From NCBI GenBank assembly GCA_026874595.1, contig CM049311.1:13855676-13919675 (forward strand): a DNA stretch of 64,000 nt, read 5' to 3'. Below, in pieces: positions 11,561 through 25,100 of the stretch (position 1 is its first letter; each line of letters begins with the position of its first letter). The stretch is from Sipunculus nudus (lineage: Eukaryota > Annelida > Sipuncula > Golfingiida > Sipunculidae). Made by a program: the position numbers and the translations under genes. Below the pieces are notes generated by a model. The model saw only the letters and a program-made list of their open reading frames with translations, did not search any database and was not told the DNA's origin.

Positions 11561-11958
11561 TATAATTCCTTAAATTGTCAGCGAGATTTCGTTAAAGACC
11601 AGCTAGCTTAGTGACATGTTTTACCATTATACTAGTTGCTTTGTATTCAGTTTAAATTGAACAAAATGAGAAACATTTCTTGTTGAAATTTGGTTTAAAT
11701 GTTTCTTGAATGTTCTAGATCTTTTTCTGTGAGTGTTCTACACGTGGGATGACACATAAGGACTATTTGGAAGTTACGAAGTTATGATTTATTGAAATCT
11801 GAAACTTTAAATATCAGTTTCAAACATTATTAAAACAAAACACAATTACATTTTCTTTCAATCTATAACTCTGCAACATCTTTTACTTTACCTGCAACAC
11901 CATACTCGCTTAGATTAGAAATAAAACTTTAAGGTAGCAACACTGTTTGAAACCCATA
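11561..11958. other. Non-coding spacer
   Basis: The first 70 bases match sequence at about 2325-2375 and 2565-2620, namely the 'gagatttcg' to 'gtgacat' block that follows the minisatellite family. Beyond that I see no gene or structured repeat. Confidence 0.5.
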
Positions 11959-11960
11959 TA

Positions 11961-12891
11961 CAGTAGAACGCCTGTATCATGGTCACCATCGAGACTGGAT
12001 GAAAGTGGCCTTAATACAGAAGTGACCGTTATACAGGACACCAGGATAGGGGGTTAAAATGTAACACAAAACCAAGTTCAAATCTTTATTAAAATCAATA
12101 AAATAAGCGTATATACAGAGTATTAGTATATATACTGTTATCAATAAAAAAATAAAATATTTACAATCACGTCAACCCTATTAATAACAATTACAAACAA
12201 TATATAAAAATACAGTGTTTGTTATTAAATTACAGATTGTATATCCATAACATTTGTACAATAATAATGTTAATTTTGCATTCATAATTATTCAAGTATG
12301 AGTAAATTGTGCTATGTTAGCATTCGTTTGATGTACGTGTTCACAAGGACATAAAAGAAAGTTTAAAGATCCACGGTTTGCCTAACGTTTTTCTGTGGAC
12401 ATAATCATCGGGACCCGCTGGTTGACATTCGTTAATTAATGAGAAACACCCTGATTAAGATCCGGCTCGGACGACTGATTCCCAAACATACACGCAGGTG
12501 GGAACACATGCCTTACTATTGTGCATACTAATGAGGCTGAGTGGGGTAGTACGACGCTGGCTACGTGTCAAACAACTCAGTCACGGTAGAGTGGTTCTCA
12601 TTAACAGACAGGAATATGTGAGAGCGGACACTTGTGTAATGATATTGTGCTCAGAAGTGGCCGCTCGATTTGTTGAGCCCATTTCACGGAGTCAATGCCC
12701 CTGACCATAATTGAGGCGTTTCCGGCCTGCGGGACCGAGAGACCTGGCCGTAATACGGAATAGAGGAGTGACCGTAATTGACAACAAAATGATAATGAAA
12801 TATAACGGTCGAGAATTCGGGACCGGGAAATCTGACCGTTAAAGACGTGTTGACCGTTATTGAGGCGTGGCCGTTAGCAGGCGTTTATCTG
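11961..12891. mobile_element. Non-autonomous pogo/Tc1-like element with TA target site
   Basis: The left end reads CAGTAGAACGCCTGTATCA and the reverse complement of the right end reads CAGATAAACGCCTGCTAAC, so the termini are imperfect inverted repeats. Both sides carry TA (11959-11960 and 12892-12893), the target site of the Tc1/mariner/pogo group. Sub-terminal sequence is rich in 'gaccgt' motifs in both halves. There is no transposase frame; a 68-codon frame near the middle has no recognisable content. It would move only with a transposase supplied from elsewhere. Confidence 0.68.
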
Positions 12892-12893
12892 TA

Positions 12894-15300
12894 TTTAAAT
12901 TCAATTCAAAAGTGTTTTATATTCATATAAGACCCCATAAAGTATACATTACTTTAAACCTTATACAGTAATCTCTCTTATAGTGTAATTTGTTTTTAAT
13001 TTTTTTTTCATTTTCATTTAATTTTGAAATATTAAAGAAAAAATTATTTTTAAAGGTACACTTAATCTACTTTTTAATGAACTGATATTAAACTGTATGT
13101 CAATGATCTTAAAGTATTTCCTGCTTTTTTTTTGTATATTTTTTCTCCATCATGATTTTATCTTCCCAGAAACTAAAATTTTAAGTTTTAATTCATCAAT
13201 TTATAGAATAAAAAATTTGGATTACTGTTACTGGGGGCTTAAAATGGTGTACCTTTAAAAAATAATTAATATATATGTATATGAATATATATATATTTAA
13301 TTATGTATGTATAATATTTACTGTGGTGCTTTCGTTCACTGAGCCCGAAACTTCAATTCATGTTAAACTAAAAATCAAAATTTAAATTAAAAAAAAAAAC
13401 AAAGAAATGACTCAATGCAGTATTTACAATCTTCTCCACCCTCTGCTCAGATATTTAATAAATAAAAACCTCAACAGTAAATCACTGCTTATCAATCAAC
13501 TCTCAGCAAGTCATATTAAAATATATGTATGCCAAAAATAAGGAATTAAAGTAAAGCCCTCTAAGGTGTATGGAATGAGCATATTTTGCCCTCCTGTGAA
13601 AACAGAGGCACAGGAGAGTTCTGTTATCTGCTTTCGTTAGGGGAGGTAACAATGATCAAACCCTACCTAATTATGATAAATTTAAAATTGCTTCATAACA
13701 CCTGAAAAGTTAATTATTGAAGGTGCTAATACATATCAATTATAACAGGTGAAAATTTTAATATTTTCATCTTGTAATGTAAACCAATTACATAAAAAAA
13801 AAATATATACTTTAATACAGAAAGGAACAGGTCTGCAGGAATATATTGTTATCACAGTAAACTGGAAGAGACTGCCAGTCAGCTTTGTCACATGAAACGG
13901 GCTAAAATCATAATGGCATGACAAATCATAGTTACTATACCACTCTTCTGTTTATGGTTTGAGGAAATTTTGCCATGTAGGATTTATTTTTGTCTTTTCA
14001 GTATATTGAGTGAACAAGATATTTTAAATAATTCTTTTTATTGGAATTTTGAATAGATGGGTAATGTCATGTTAAACAGAGTGAAGATTTGTACAATTCC
14101 TAATGGCATTAAAGAATGCAAATTTACCCTAAAAGAGGGTGTCATAAGCCATTAAGGTAGATCAATTAAACTTTACTGCAAACTATAAATTATTTACAAT
14201 AAATCAATACAAATCAATTTTGCAGACTACAAACATATGAATGTGTATATAATATAGATATAACATATACAAATAAATACACAGAATAATTTGTTTATCC
14301 TATTTTTGCACAATGAAAGGCACTTGTACTTAAGTACAGACCCCTGTACTTGTACTCGAGTGCATTGAAAAATCATGTACTTGTATTTGTTCAATTTAAT
14401 CCTAAAGTAGCCTACTTGTACTGAGGTAGAGATGCCTTGTACCTGACTCAAGCCTGGAAAGAGTGAAATCGTATATTTAGGAAATCCCTAAGTGTAATTC
14501 CCCTCTTCTGGATGTTGTGGTTCTCTGGATGGATATTAATCCCTCGTTGTAACAGTGAACCGAACCTTGAAAAAATCTTGGATATGCCCCCGGGTCTAGT
14601 ACTTATGGATGCCGCCTTTGCAAGAATATTCTATTACGAAGTCATCACAGTTCTCTCACAGTCCGCCATGTCCATTTCGGATTATGAAAAATGTTTCCAA
14701 GTCTAGGCTTTCTTCTCAAATCATGTTTTAACTTCTTTGAAGGAAAATCATATCATGTAAACCAATGTTTCCACATCAATAATATATGCATTTTCCTCTT
14801 CTACCCCTGGTGCAAAAATATTGGGCTTGTTTGCCTTAAAAACTGTCAGCACAAAAAAAATAACTGTGCAGGGACAGTTGAAGAGACTATGACTGTATGA
14901 ACTATGTGGAATTTTAAAATCTGTAGGTCAAACAGTATCCAAACAGTAACGCGCCGGCAAGCAGACGGACGGACGATAGACGCAGGGTCATCGCTAGAGC
15001 TCAGTTGACATATACTTAGTTATAAAGAGCTGAAAACAATGATATACATGTATTTGTTTCAAATGTTTGACATGCATGTATTCGCCATTGCATGCATTTT
15101 TATCAGTCCATTCAATGGTTATGACTGAGCGATATTAGGGGTGTTTGGAGTGAACAGCGGTAATTAACCTTTCAGTCTGTATGCAGCTTCTTCCACTTTG
15201 GATATGCGTTGAGCCCATGCTACGACTTCGTCCACTGACCATTCCTTATTGCCTTCCATATCCAATCACAGGTAGTTTTCCACTTTACTAGTGAATAAAG
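12894..15300. other. Non-coding AT-rich stretch
   Basis: No supportable gene. Segments at 12960-13300 are strongly AT-rich with T runs. At about 14315-14450 the sequence repeats short GTACTTGTACT-like phrases, a style seen in sub-terminal parts of small DNA transposons, but I cannot define ends. Confidence 0.5.
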
Positions 15301-15307
15301 AAGGATT

Positions 15308-15561
15308 GTGTCCACTTATGCGATGCCGAATGCGTGCGGAAACGGACACTTTTTTTTTTTTTTTGAAACCGGACCATGTAGCCGCGGATACGGAAATGCA
15401 TGCTGAAACGCATGCGGAAACGTGCCATTTTGTTTAGGTGAAACAGAGCGAAAAAAAACGCACTGAAAAACGTATCTAATGGACACACACACACACAAAA
15501 ACACAAAATGTCCGCATACTTATCCGCACCGTACACGCGCCGCTTCCGTTCAAGTGGACAC
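15308..15561. mobile_element. Small inverted-repeat element (MITE-like)
   Basis: A perfect 10-bp inverted pair, GTGTCCACTT at 15308-15317 and AAGTGGACAC at 15552-15561, bounds a 254-bp segment rich in 'cggaaacg' variants, with a T run and a CA run inside. This is the architecture of a miniature inverted-repeat transposable element. The superfamily is uncertain and no clear target-site duplication is seen. Open frames within it on the minus strand are incidental. Confidence 0.5.
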
Positions 15562-16716
15562 GCGGCTTAAATCTTACATTTTTTTAGATAAACCTGATAA
15601 AACAGGATAATGACAATATTCTATGATATTAAATGATCGGATTAACGTACCCTTGTATATTTATATGAAATAGTTTTGTATTTCAGATTTATGTGAAAAT
15701 AGACGGGATTTACTATTCACTGATAGGCCTATGACACAAAGTATGCTTGACTGTATCTCAGAAATAGAGAACACCCTCTCATTTATCCTATTCAGATCTG
15801 TAGCCTACAAAGTTAGCCACATCAGCCACATCTGACATCGTAGAAGCAAAAAAAAAAACCATTTAACATTCCTGACCAAAAGAGGCCGCAGCGCACCCTG
15901 CAGGCACCATGAGCAAGGACCCACCTGACACCCCCCTCTCAAGCTGTCGTTTGGCACAGTAGAGCCTCTGTGACGTCATACCTCCCCTTCCGCTATGGTT
16001 GCCGCATTACAAGGTTCAGGTTAGAGGGACCTATTTCCAGGCCCTATATATTATCATATAAGGTGCACATGTTGGGGGCTCTGAGAATGGTTTTTTCATC
16101 GATTGTTTGGCATCATGTGATACATCAAAATCAAGCTCACCCCTGCTCTTTTGTTTTGTTCCAGGAAAACGGGGTATATGAAGAAAGCGACAACTTCTCA
16201 AATTGGCCATTAGATGTCGCCACCTCCCAAGCCGTTTCCCAGAAACACATGTACAACTTTCAATCCCCACCAGCATAAACAAAAAAAGGCCAACCCTGCA
16301 ATTTATTTATTTATTTAATTTCTCCTATCATCTACCTGCTATAAATAATGTATGCACCCTGAAATTTTTTTTCCCAGAAATTTTCTGCTGCCCTGCAATA
16401 TTTAATGCCCGCTCACTCTTGACGCCACAAAATCGGGCGACCCTGACCGGACCCGGAAATAGCTCGCTCTAACATACAGTTGTGCTGCGTTAAAAAGACT
16501 TAACAGCGTCGTTAGGTAATATTATTTTATTTCATCAATAATTTTTGGGAAATAAATTAGGCGGTCTCTCACATCTGTTGGTTCTTGCAACACTGAAGCC
16601 TGAAATTTAGTTTGTAACAAAATAAATGGAAAAATGATGTGGACCATGTTCGTGGAACGGAGTATAACTTATTCAGTTTATACCACAATCTCTACTTTCT
16701 TCTTTGAACAAAACAG
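15562..16716. other. Non-coding stretch
   Basis: No gene with splice or domain support is seen. A short 'ttta' tetranucleotide repeat lies near 16300. The overlapping plus and minus frames at 15970-16282 have no recognisable content. Confidence 0.5.
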
Positions 16717-16887
16717 CTAATGATAAAGAGCGGATCAGCTGAACTGATCATCTGATACACAACCCTAACCCAAGCGAGGCTCTGTATGACTACCTGCTGG
16801 ACGTGGACAGTTCAAACACGAATAACTGGAGCATCTTCGTATAAAAGAACAATCTCTGCCAAGATCAGGAGTAAAGCCACCCTAAAG
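16717..16887 (+). pseudogene. Inverted, broken copy of exon 7 of the VWA gene
   Basis: This segment matches the minus-strand exon at 19875-20039 over its full length but lies on the plus strand. It keeps an acceptor-like 'aaaacag' before and a donor-like 'aaaggtaaag' after. Shared blocks include 'aagagcggatca', 'aactgatcatct' and 'cccaagcgaggctctgta'. The copy is disabled: an in-frame TGA replaces a TCA codon about 36 nt in, a one-base deletion follows, and more stops come later. It is 171 nt against 165 nt in the working exon. Retained splice sites show it arose by genomic duplication and inversion, not by retroposition. Confidence 0.85.
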
Positions 16888-19137
16888 GTAAAGATTTTTG
16901 TAGGGATGTATGAGTGACGTATCAAACATGTGATGTACAAATACCATTGTGACGTCATCACTACGAATCGTCGAGTGGATGTAGTTTTAGTCCGTCATCG
17001 TTACCGATATGTCGTTAGAACGTACATCTGTTCAGTCATGTTTCCTTCTGAATTAATCTGTTATTTTATGGAATCCATACACAGGAGAGTATTATTTTGC
17101 TCTTAGATAATCGCCACAATTGTCTGATTTGCCTCTGGGGTAAATAAAGGTAAGCTTAAATGCATTGTAGAAAAATTATCACGAAAAATCAGGTGGAGAG
17201 GGGTGGAGGAGTTGAGTATAGGTAAAAAGATGCCGGGAGGGCTTATTAGATTTTAGGCCGAAAACAGGAGGCGCCCCCTTTAAGTCCGCCCCTGCGTAAA
17301 GAGTAGGCCGCATCAGGAAGAGTGATGCTTTCCTCCAACATATGAGTGTCTCTCGAGTGACAGAACTTTGAATATCGAAAGTCGCTGTTGAAAGTTTGGA
17401 TGTGGAAACAACTATTTTTGTCTGGTTTAGTTCCGTCATTTCCTTCTGGATTCCTCTGGTTTAAGTTCTCCCTAAAAGCATTCCAGACGCACTATTTACT
17501 ATATTTATTTACTTTCTAATAAAACCCATATTTCAAACAAACCCAACGGGCCACTAACGTTTGATATAACCCAGAATATTGAAAAATATCTGTGCATGTT
17601 TATTGAATTTTGGCCATATGCAAACATGTCTCCCACGGCTTCTGTGATTGACGGCCAAGTCATACGAGGCAAAGGATTTAACGGCAGAAACAACAGGGAT
17701 GAGATGCACGCTTTGCTTTGCTTTTGTACTTTTTTTATATTGTTTACACACGTCAGTCATAGGATGACTCCACTACTGCTTTGTTCCTACCTGCGCTACT
17801 TGAACGTGAATTAATTAACATATCATTATTATTAATAATTGTGATATGTTTAAATGTGAATCGCAAGAAATCAAATTTGACCATCTTCCCAAAAGGCAGA
17901 GAAATACATGTGTAACATATTAAACAAAATTGACTACTAATGCTTATCAAATTTGAAATTAGTGTAAAGTTACATTTGAAAAAAAAGTGGCCATTAATTT
18001 AGATCTTAACCTGACCAGTTATTTCCACTAACAGGGTAGTACTCTGACCAAACTGTCAGTTTCAAATCAATGTTTGAAAGAAATGATAATTTTCCCTTGC
18101 CAGACAGTTTTTTAGACAGAGAAGGTGTTACTTGAAAATATACTGATCCCGTGCGGTTACATAAAAGAATTGACGGTAAATGATGGTAGGAACCATTCTT
18201 GTCCAAGAGTTTTGTTTTAGAACATCCTTTGGCGTAAGATTTAGTAAGAAAAATCACACAACAGTTACAGATGCTAAGCTTGTTTATTGCAAACAGGATA
18301 TAACACAGACATTTGTAAATATGACAAAATGTATATTAAACGAAATGTAGAAAAGAAGTTCCGGTTGAAAATACAATATGGTAATGTATATCACAGATAA
18401 GCACCAATATATGTACTTGCCGCGGTACAACCGAACAGCATACCGCCAATCCGGTAAAACCTGGCACAGCACAGCGAAAATCCCCAAAAGCCACCATAAG
18501 ATTTAATGTAGAACTAAAACAATAAAGTGTAAATAAAAAAACGACAAACAACAAGTTCAAATCATACTGCTCCAGCACATTTTGCAGGTTAGCATGTAGC
18601 CAAGAATCCTACAGTCAAAATGTGGAAAATTTCTTAAATATTGACAAAAACAGAATTGCATGGCATATTTGGTATTGCATGAAAAAAAAATTATGTGATT
18701 ATATATATGGTATTGGATGCCAAATTTACCATTATATTTGTAACTGGTGAACTTATTTAGCGAAAAGAAAATTTAATGACCAAGGACTTTAAAATTTTGC
18801 AGCGAGGGACACGTTGAAATATGTATTACATTAACCATCTCCCCACAAACAGTGACGCAGCAAGAACCTTAATTTTGCTCTGAACTGCAAATGATTAATT
18901 ATTGTTTAACAAATTTCTATCCACGATCTTTGCATTTTAAACAATTCACATGTTTCTCGTGCATTAACTGAATCAAAACAAGTGAAATTCAATAATGATA
19001 TAAATGAATAATCAATTAGACTTAATTCCAACCTAAAAAAATCTGTTTTTACGAATGTAAGAAAAGTAAAATCATATTCACATTTAGCCGCCTACGAGCA
19101 TATGTATAAATTGTCCACTGAAATTGTAAAATCACAC
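16888..19137. other. Intergenic stretch downstream of the VWA gene
   Basis: No supportable gene. At 17282-17294 the sequence AAGTCCGCCCCTG looks like one terminus of a hAT-type element (reverse complement CAGGGGCGGACTT), but I found no partner end. Minus-strand frames at 18006-18578 have no recognisable motifs and no clear splice context. Confidence 0.45.
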
Positions 19138-19143
19138 TTTATT
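19138..19143 (-). terminator. Candidate polyadenylation signal of the VWA gene
   Basis: Plus-strand tttatt gives AATAAA on the minus strand, starting three nucleotides after the TAA stop of the VWA gene. This would imply a very short 3' UTR; a further downstream signal may be the one used. Confidence 0.3.
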
Positions 19144-19145
19144 AT

Positions 19146-22100
19146 TTAGGAAAATAGGGCGGTGATCAGACCCGCCAGCAACGCGGTCACGGAGAAGACA
19201 ACCACGTGGGCCCCGGAACTCTCGTCTGACGTCATACCGTAGTCGTTTGGCATTCCGACTCCGGTTCCCACCAGAGCCATGAAAACCTGAAAGAATATAT
19301 GGATTCCACATTGAATATGGATTTTATATGAATAGTTATGTGAATTTATTATGGTTCAAACAAAATGAAGTTCTCCCATGGTACTATTTTCTCCAATGAC
19401 CAGGATTAAGAACTACTAGTACTATGTCTATTATTTCATGAAAGGACAGACACTTTATGTAATTTGAGATACGACAAAAAAGGGGTCAATCTTTTTCTAT
19501 GTACCAGTAACAAAGTCTAATTTTTAACTTCTGAGGCTAGTAAAGGCAGTGGGAGCAAGCGAATGGATACAAGTAAAGCACATATATTTTTATATGAAAA
19601 TCAATGTAAATACTATATCGCCGGGTTCTTGGATTTCAACCGAAAATCTAATTTCCTTAAGAGTACACAGATTAAGATGAGAGTAAACATTTATTTTTTT
19701 ATAATTTAGGTTGGGAATTAAAATGTGAAACCTATAAAAAAAGAAACAGTAAATTTCTACTTTACAATTTCTACTATGAATGTAATTTTTTTTAATATTA
19801 AAGCCGACCACTTTATTCTGTTATCATTAAATGATATGATGGTATGACAAATGTCTACTGCAATGTCTCTTTACCTTGACCTTGGCCTTGATCTTGATCT
19901 TGTTAGGTTTCGGGACGTAGATTGTCTTGCCTTCAGTGTGTGTACTGTCCACGTCCAGCAGATAGTCGTACAGAGCCTCGCTTGGGTTGGGGATGGTGTA
20001 TGAGATGATCAGTTTAACTGATCCGCTCTTCATCTTCAGCTGTTGTTTAAACAAGTGAAAGCTGTGTCAATAATATTTTGCGATTTATAATTTTTCATTG
20101 TTTCGCGAGGGTTCGATTTTTGTGATTGCACTATAGAATAACTTACACACTGTAAATCCATTATAATAAATATAATTATTGTAAATAATGTGTGCGCAAA
20201 TTAATTGGACTTGGACAGGTACCAGAGTGAACATCGAAAGAGTTACAATTATTTTTCATTGTATTGCCAGATGATTTTAGAGATCTGACATAATATATGA
20301 TAGCAATCTTTTTTATTCCGAGTGAATTACAAGATCTGTTAATATTTATCACAAAATCACTTTCCTTTCGATTTAACTTCGACTTAGGCTTCCTAATTAC
20401 GAAAGCTTTATTATCGAGATAATTTCCATTTTGCGAAAATCGCGAATCAGAATCCGTCGCGAACAAAAAAGGCAACCACAGTATGTTCGTGAACAATTGG
20501 TACTAAAAAGTTAGATTATGCTATCCATGGAACAATCAAGTGACCTCATGGGGGTTAACATCGTTTTGTATTATTAGTAATTTATTATTTACTAACTTGT
20601 TATATCGATACTCTAGAAGTTAGTTCAAATACAGCTTCCCTGAGAAAAAATTCGTATTCGTATAAATATATATATATGTTTATTGTTTGAATTCTATACT
20701 TAATCACTTTTAATTTAAATAACAAGTATCAGGCCTCTTTGCAAAATATCCTTGTTGTTCTAATTTGAATGCTACTGAATCCTAACCAATGACTGAATGC
20801 TCTTCCTAGTCTTAAATTGGCCTACTTAGCCTTCATCGTTACCTCCCGAAGGAGTTATGTGTGTTCCATAATTGTCTGTTTTATTGATGAAGAAGTTTTT
20901 TGAAGAAAAAGTTTTCTTAGCCATGGGAAGGTTATGCACTTTACAGAGAGCAATTCTAGTCTTGCCAGTAGTGATTACAGGATATAAACAAAGAAGTATA
21001 CCCCTATTCTCTCTTTATTAGGTTTGAATTCGTTGAATAACTGAAGAACTTCCGATATAAAATATTATACCCTTTGATGACCTTGAACAAAATTACGAAA
21101 ATAATCCAGAACGTGTTCTATCGAATGAAACTTTGCGAGCTGTCAGGTGCGTTCATAATCTTTCACTTTGCGCTTGTCTATGACATTGCAGTAAATAATT
21201 TCCCTTAAAAGTGCATGTATATAATAAACTTTTTTTGTTCAGATGAAATATAATTACCTGTATTATTTTTACCATCAATCTTTGTCATTCTTATCTTTTG
21301 TTCTACTGCATTTTCCATGAGGTATAACCCACATAAATGAATTTTTCTGCTAGGAATGTAATTTGGACACCATACATTTCCAATAAATGTCTTTAATTTT
21401 GTTTTTGTAATAAGATAAACTTGTTGGACGACTCGAGATCTCATCCAGAAATTTGTGTATAATTTAAAGGTGCGTTTTTACATACAAAAATGCAAATCTA
21501 TGTAAAAATTGTGCCTAAATATCAGTTTTTGAAGATCGTCCATATAAATTGGATATCTAGCGCACACAGAAAATGGCGGGGGAAAATAAGAAAAGAGAAA
21601 ATAAAAATTGAAACGATGGTTTTGCATCCAAGGTAGGTCCAACCAAAACTTATTTTTTTACCCAGATATGAATATAGAAATAGGCTCATCAACCCCTGTA
21701 AGTCTCCCGGTATTAAAGGGAAACTTTAATAATGTACCTGAGTACGAGAGGTATACATGCAGACAATACCTACCTTGAATCTCAGTCCTGGGGCATCTCC
21801 GAAATAAGTTGCGAAGTACTGGTACTGGCCCGTCTTCAGAATTCCAGTGAAGGAAGCAGGTATCGAGACCTCGGCAGAGGCTGAAAATAAGACAAACGTA
21901 GTTTTCTTCACGTCTGATGTCTTCGGGTTAAAAGAGCCAGGACGTGGAATTTAGGATCAACCTGGAGGATATGTTATACATTATAATTTACCCTTTGTGA
22001 GTTTATCTGTAAACTTGACGCAGACATTTTTTAAATATAAGATTTCGATGAAACTGAAAAGAGTATAAGGATAGGATAACAACCAAGGAAAATCCATAAA

Positions 22101-25100
22101 AGTTTTAAGGAATCTAGATTAACTGAGTACAGTAGAACCTCCGAATTACGGACACTGACGGGACCGGACATTTTACCCGGAATTGAGAGGTGCCCTTATT
22201 AGGAAGGTTATAAATTTCTGGACCTACTTAAAAGGGACTGCCCCAAGTGGCCGTAAATTGGTGGTGCCCTTAGAACAGAAGTACCCATAAGGAGGGGTTC
22301 CACTGTATGTGCATTGTGTCATTTGGCGGTTCTCTTATACGAGCGAGGAACAGAGGAATTCATCCGGTATTTGGCGTGCTGGATTAAGGTTCTTTCGGGG
22401 GTAAGTGCGCTACGACTATAATTCAAGTTAAGTATATGTTCCGATATAATATATGAATTTTGTTTTTCTTGAGGTAAGCCAGCTTCAATGACTCAGTGTC
22501 GCTAGCTTTGTGTTTATTTCTTCATTTTAACAGATTCTTAATGAAGGCCATTGCCGATTTCTGGTCTTTTTTAAATCGGATAAATATCATTTTTAACCTT
22601 GCAGCTCTGTTGAAGTTCCCAAAATTACTCCTTAGACGGAAATGTGTAAATAAATGTAATTAACATCTTTTGATTAGTGTTTTTTAAGCAGTCATTCACG
22701 GATGTACTTGTTGCGGAAAAAGAAACATACTGATCCGCATGAAGATCTAGTATGGCTCATTACCCTTCGGATCAAAAGTGATCTGGATCTACATGAAAAT
22801 TTTCATGATGCGTTGACACCCTGGGGAATAAATGTGATCTGAATTTACATGCAGCTCAACAATACTTTGACACCCAGAGAAAAAAATGTGATTTGGATCG
22901 ACATGCAGATCCATTATACACCAACATTCTGAGGAATAAAAGTAATCTGGATCCAAATGCAGATCAGCGATACTGTAACACCCTGTGAATCAAAAGTGAT
23001 CTGGCTCCACATGCAGATCCACGATACGTTGACATTCCTTTAATAAAAAATGATACGAATCTACATGTAGATCCACGATACTTAACACCCTGAGGATCAA
23101 AAGTGATCTGGATCCACATGCAGATCCACGATACTTAAACCCCCTGAGGAAAAAAAGTGATCTGGATCAATATGCAGATCCACGATACCTAAACACTCTG
23201 AGGAAAAAAAGTGATCTGGATCTATATGCAGATCCACGGTACTTAAACACCCTGATGAAAAAAAGTGATCTGGATAAATATGCAGATCCACAATACCTAA
23301 ACACTCTGAGGAAAAAAAGTGATCTGGATCTATATGCAGATCCACAATACCTAAACACTCTGAGGAAAAAAAAGTGATCTGGATCTATATGCAGATCCAC
23401 CATACTTAAAGACCCTTAGGAAAAAAAAGTGATCTGGATCTATTTGCAGACCCACGATACTTTAATACCCTGCGGATCAAATGTGAACATGATCCATAAG
23501 CAGATCCCCGATACCTCAACACCCTGTAGACCTAAGTGATTCGGATCTACATGCAGATCAGGGTATAGTTTGTCACAGTGCGGGTCAAAAGTACCGGAAC
23601 TCACTCCTTCCATATTTTGTTTTTGTCTTTTGCTCTCTGCCAATTTACTGTACAGTTGACACCAACTTTAACAAATATTATTAACTCCGTCTCTCCGACC
23701 ACACTTTATGATCTGATACTCCAAATTAACATAACTGACCTGTCAATGCACCGCACAAATTACGTTTTCCCTTACTTATTTCATTATTTTATAAACTTCA
23801 AATTGAAATACGCTAGGCGGGTAACACATTTGTGTCAACAAGCTATATGAACATTTGATGTTTCTGATATTCCTGGTCACTTGGCCTTCAACTGCGTTAT
23901 ATTTGGAGCCAAAAGACCTCCTTTTAAGCGGACAAGGAACACATGATCACTAATATAAGCATGTCTAAATTGTTCTTAAATATACTCTGCTCCATGTTTG
24001 TTCTTTTGTTTGGTAAAATCTATCTCCATAATATATGTTATTTGCTGAATTTTTCATCTTGATCTAGATTTACGAAATGTTGTACATTTCATTGGCCCCA
24101 GCAATTGTTTGAGTCATCTGTTGGTACTATTGTGTAGGATTGTGGCTATTGAAAAGAGAGAAAGTTAAATTAGGACGTGGTTTGAAAAAGACACATCGTT
24201 GCCGGGGGTATGTCTTTTCTGACCGCTCACTAATTACCTTTGCAGGATCGTCGCATGATTTCGTTTGTGAAGTGCGTCACATCAGTGAAGGTTGCCAACT
24301 CGAACTTGTGGAGACAGGTTGGTTCACTGGCGATTGCTATCAGCTCCTGCTGGTTGATACCAGATGTCACTCCGACAGCAAACACCGTAGTTCCATCATC
24401 CTTCACCAGCTGTGCCGAGGAGTTGGTCTGACTGAAGCTGTTAGACCTGTAATATATAAATACATCTGCTACTGGATGTCACTCAGTTGAGCGCATACCT
24501 TCGCAAAGGCAAATCATTCTTACTCGGTGTTTTAAAGGCAAACAAAAAATCAACAGACGAACAAACAGATTATTATATAAATATAATGCATCCTTAATTT
24601 GTAAGGTTTCTATATAAAGGACAAAATGCCTAAGATTTTTGAAATATAACAAAATGCAAATAATATGTAAAACATTTATAAACCAAACACTTTCACAGTG
24701 TGAAATTTTAATATCATCTATTGTAACAACATGTACTAATTTCCACCTATGGGAATAATTAACTTCAGGTACTCTAACTACTCACGTTCCGTCCGTAAGA
24801 ACTAATAACTTCAGTTACTCTAAATATTCACTGTCGCTATATGTTAACTATTAACCTCAGCTACTCTAACTACCCCAGTCCCGTCCGTTGTAATTAATAA
24901 CCTCAGATAGGTTAACTACTCTTTTAAACTACTCTCAAGAATAATTTGCGACTCCACCTACTCACTTTCCGCCGAAGGGAGGAAATATTTAGATATTTGC
25001 GACTCTGACTCACTTTCCGTCGGTGAGCACAATCCCGACTCTCGGAGCGGCTTCAGCGTTACGGCCGTAAGATGACATCATCTTTCGCAGGTCATCGAGT

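Noticed and set aside
17282-17294. Complete hAT element with terminus CAGGGGCGGACTT
   Set aside because: Only one end is visible; no partner end or flanking duplication found.
18006-18578. Two minus-strand frames downstream of the VWA gene
   Set aside because: No domain and no splice linkage to the VWA gene, whose last exon ends in a stop at 19146.
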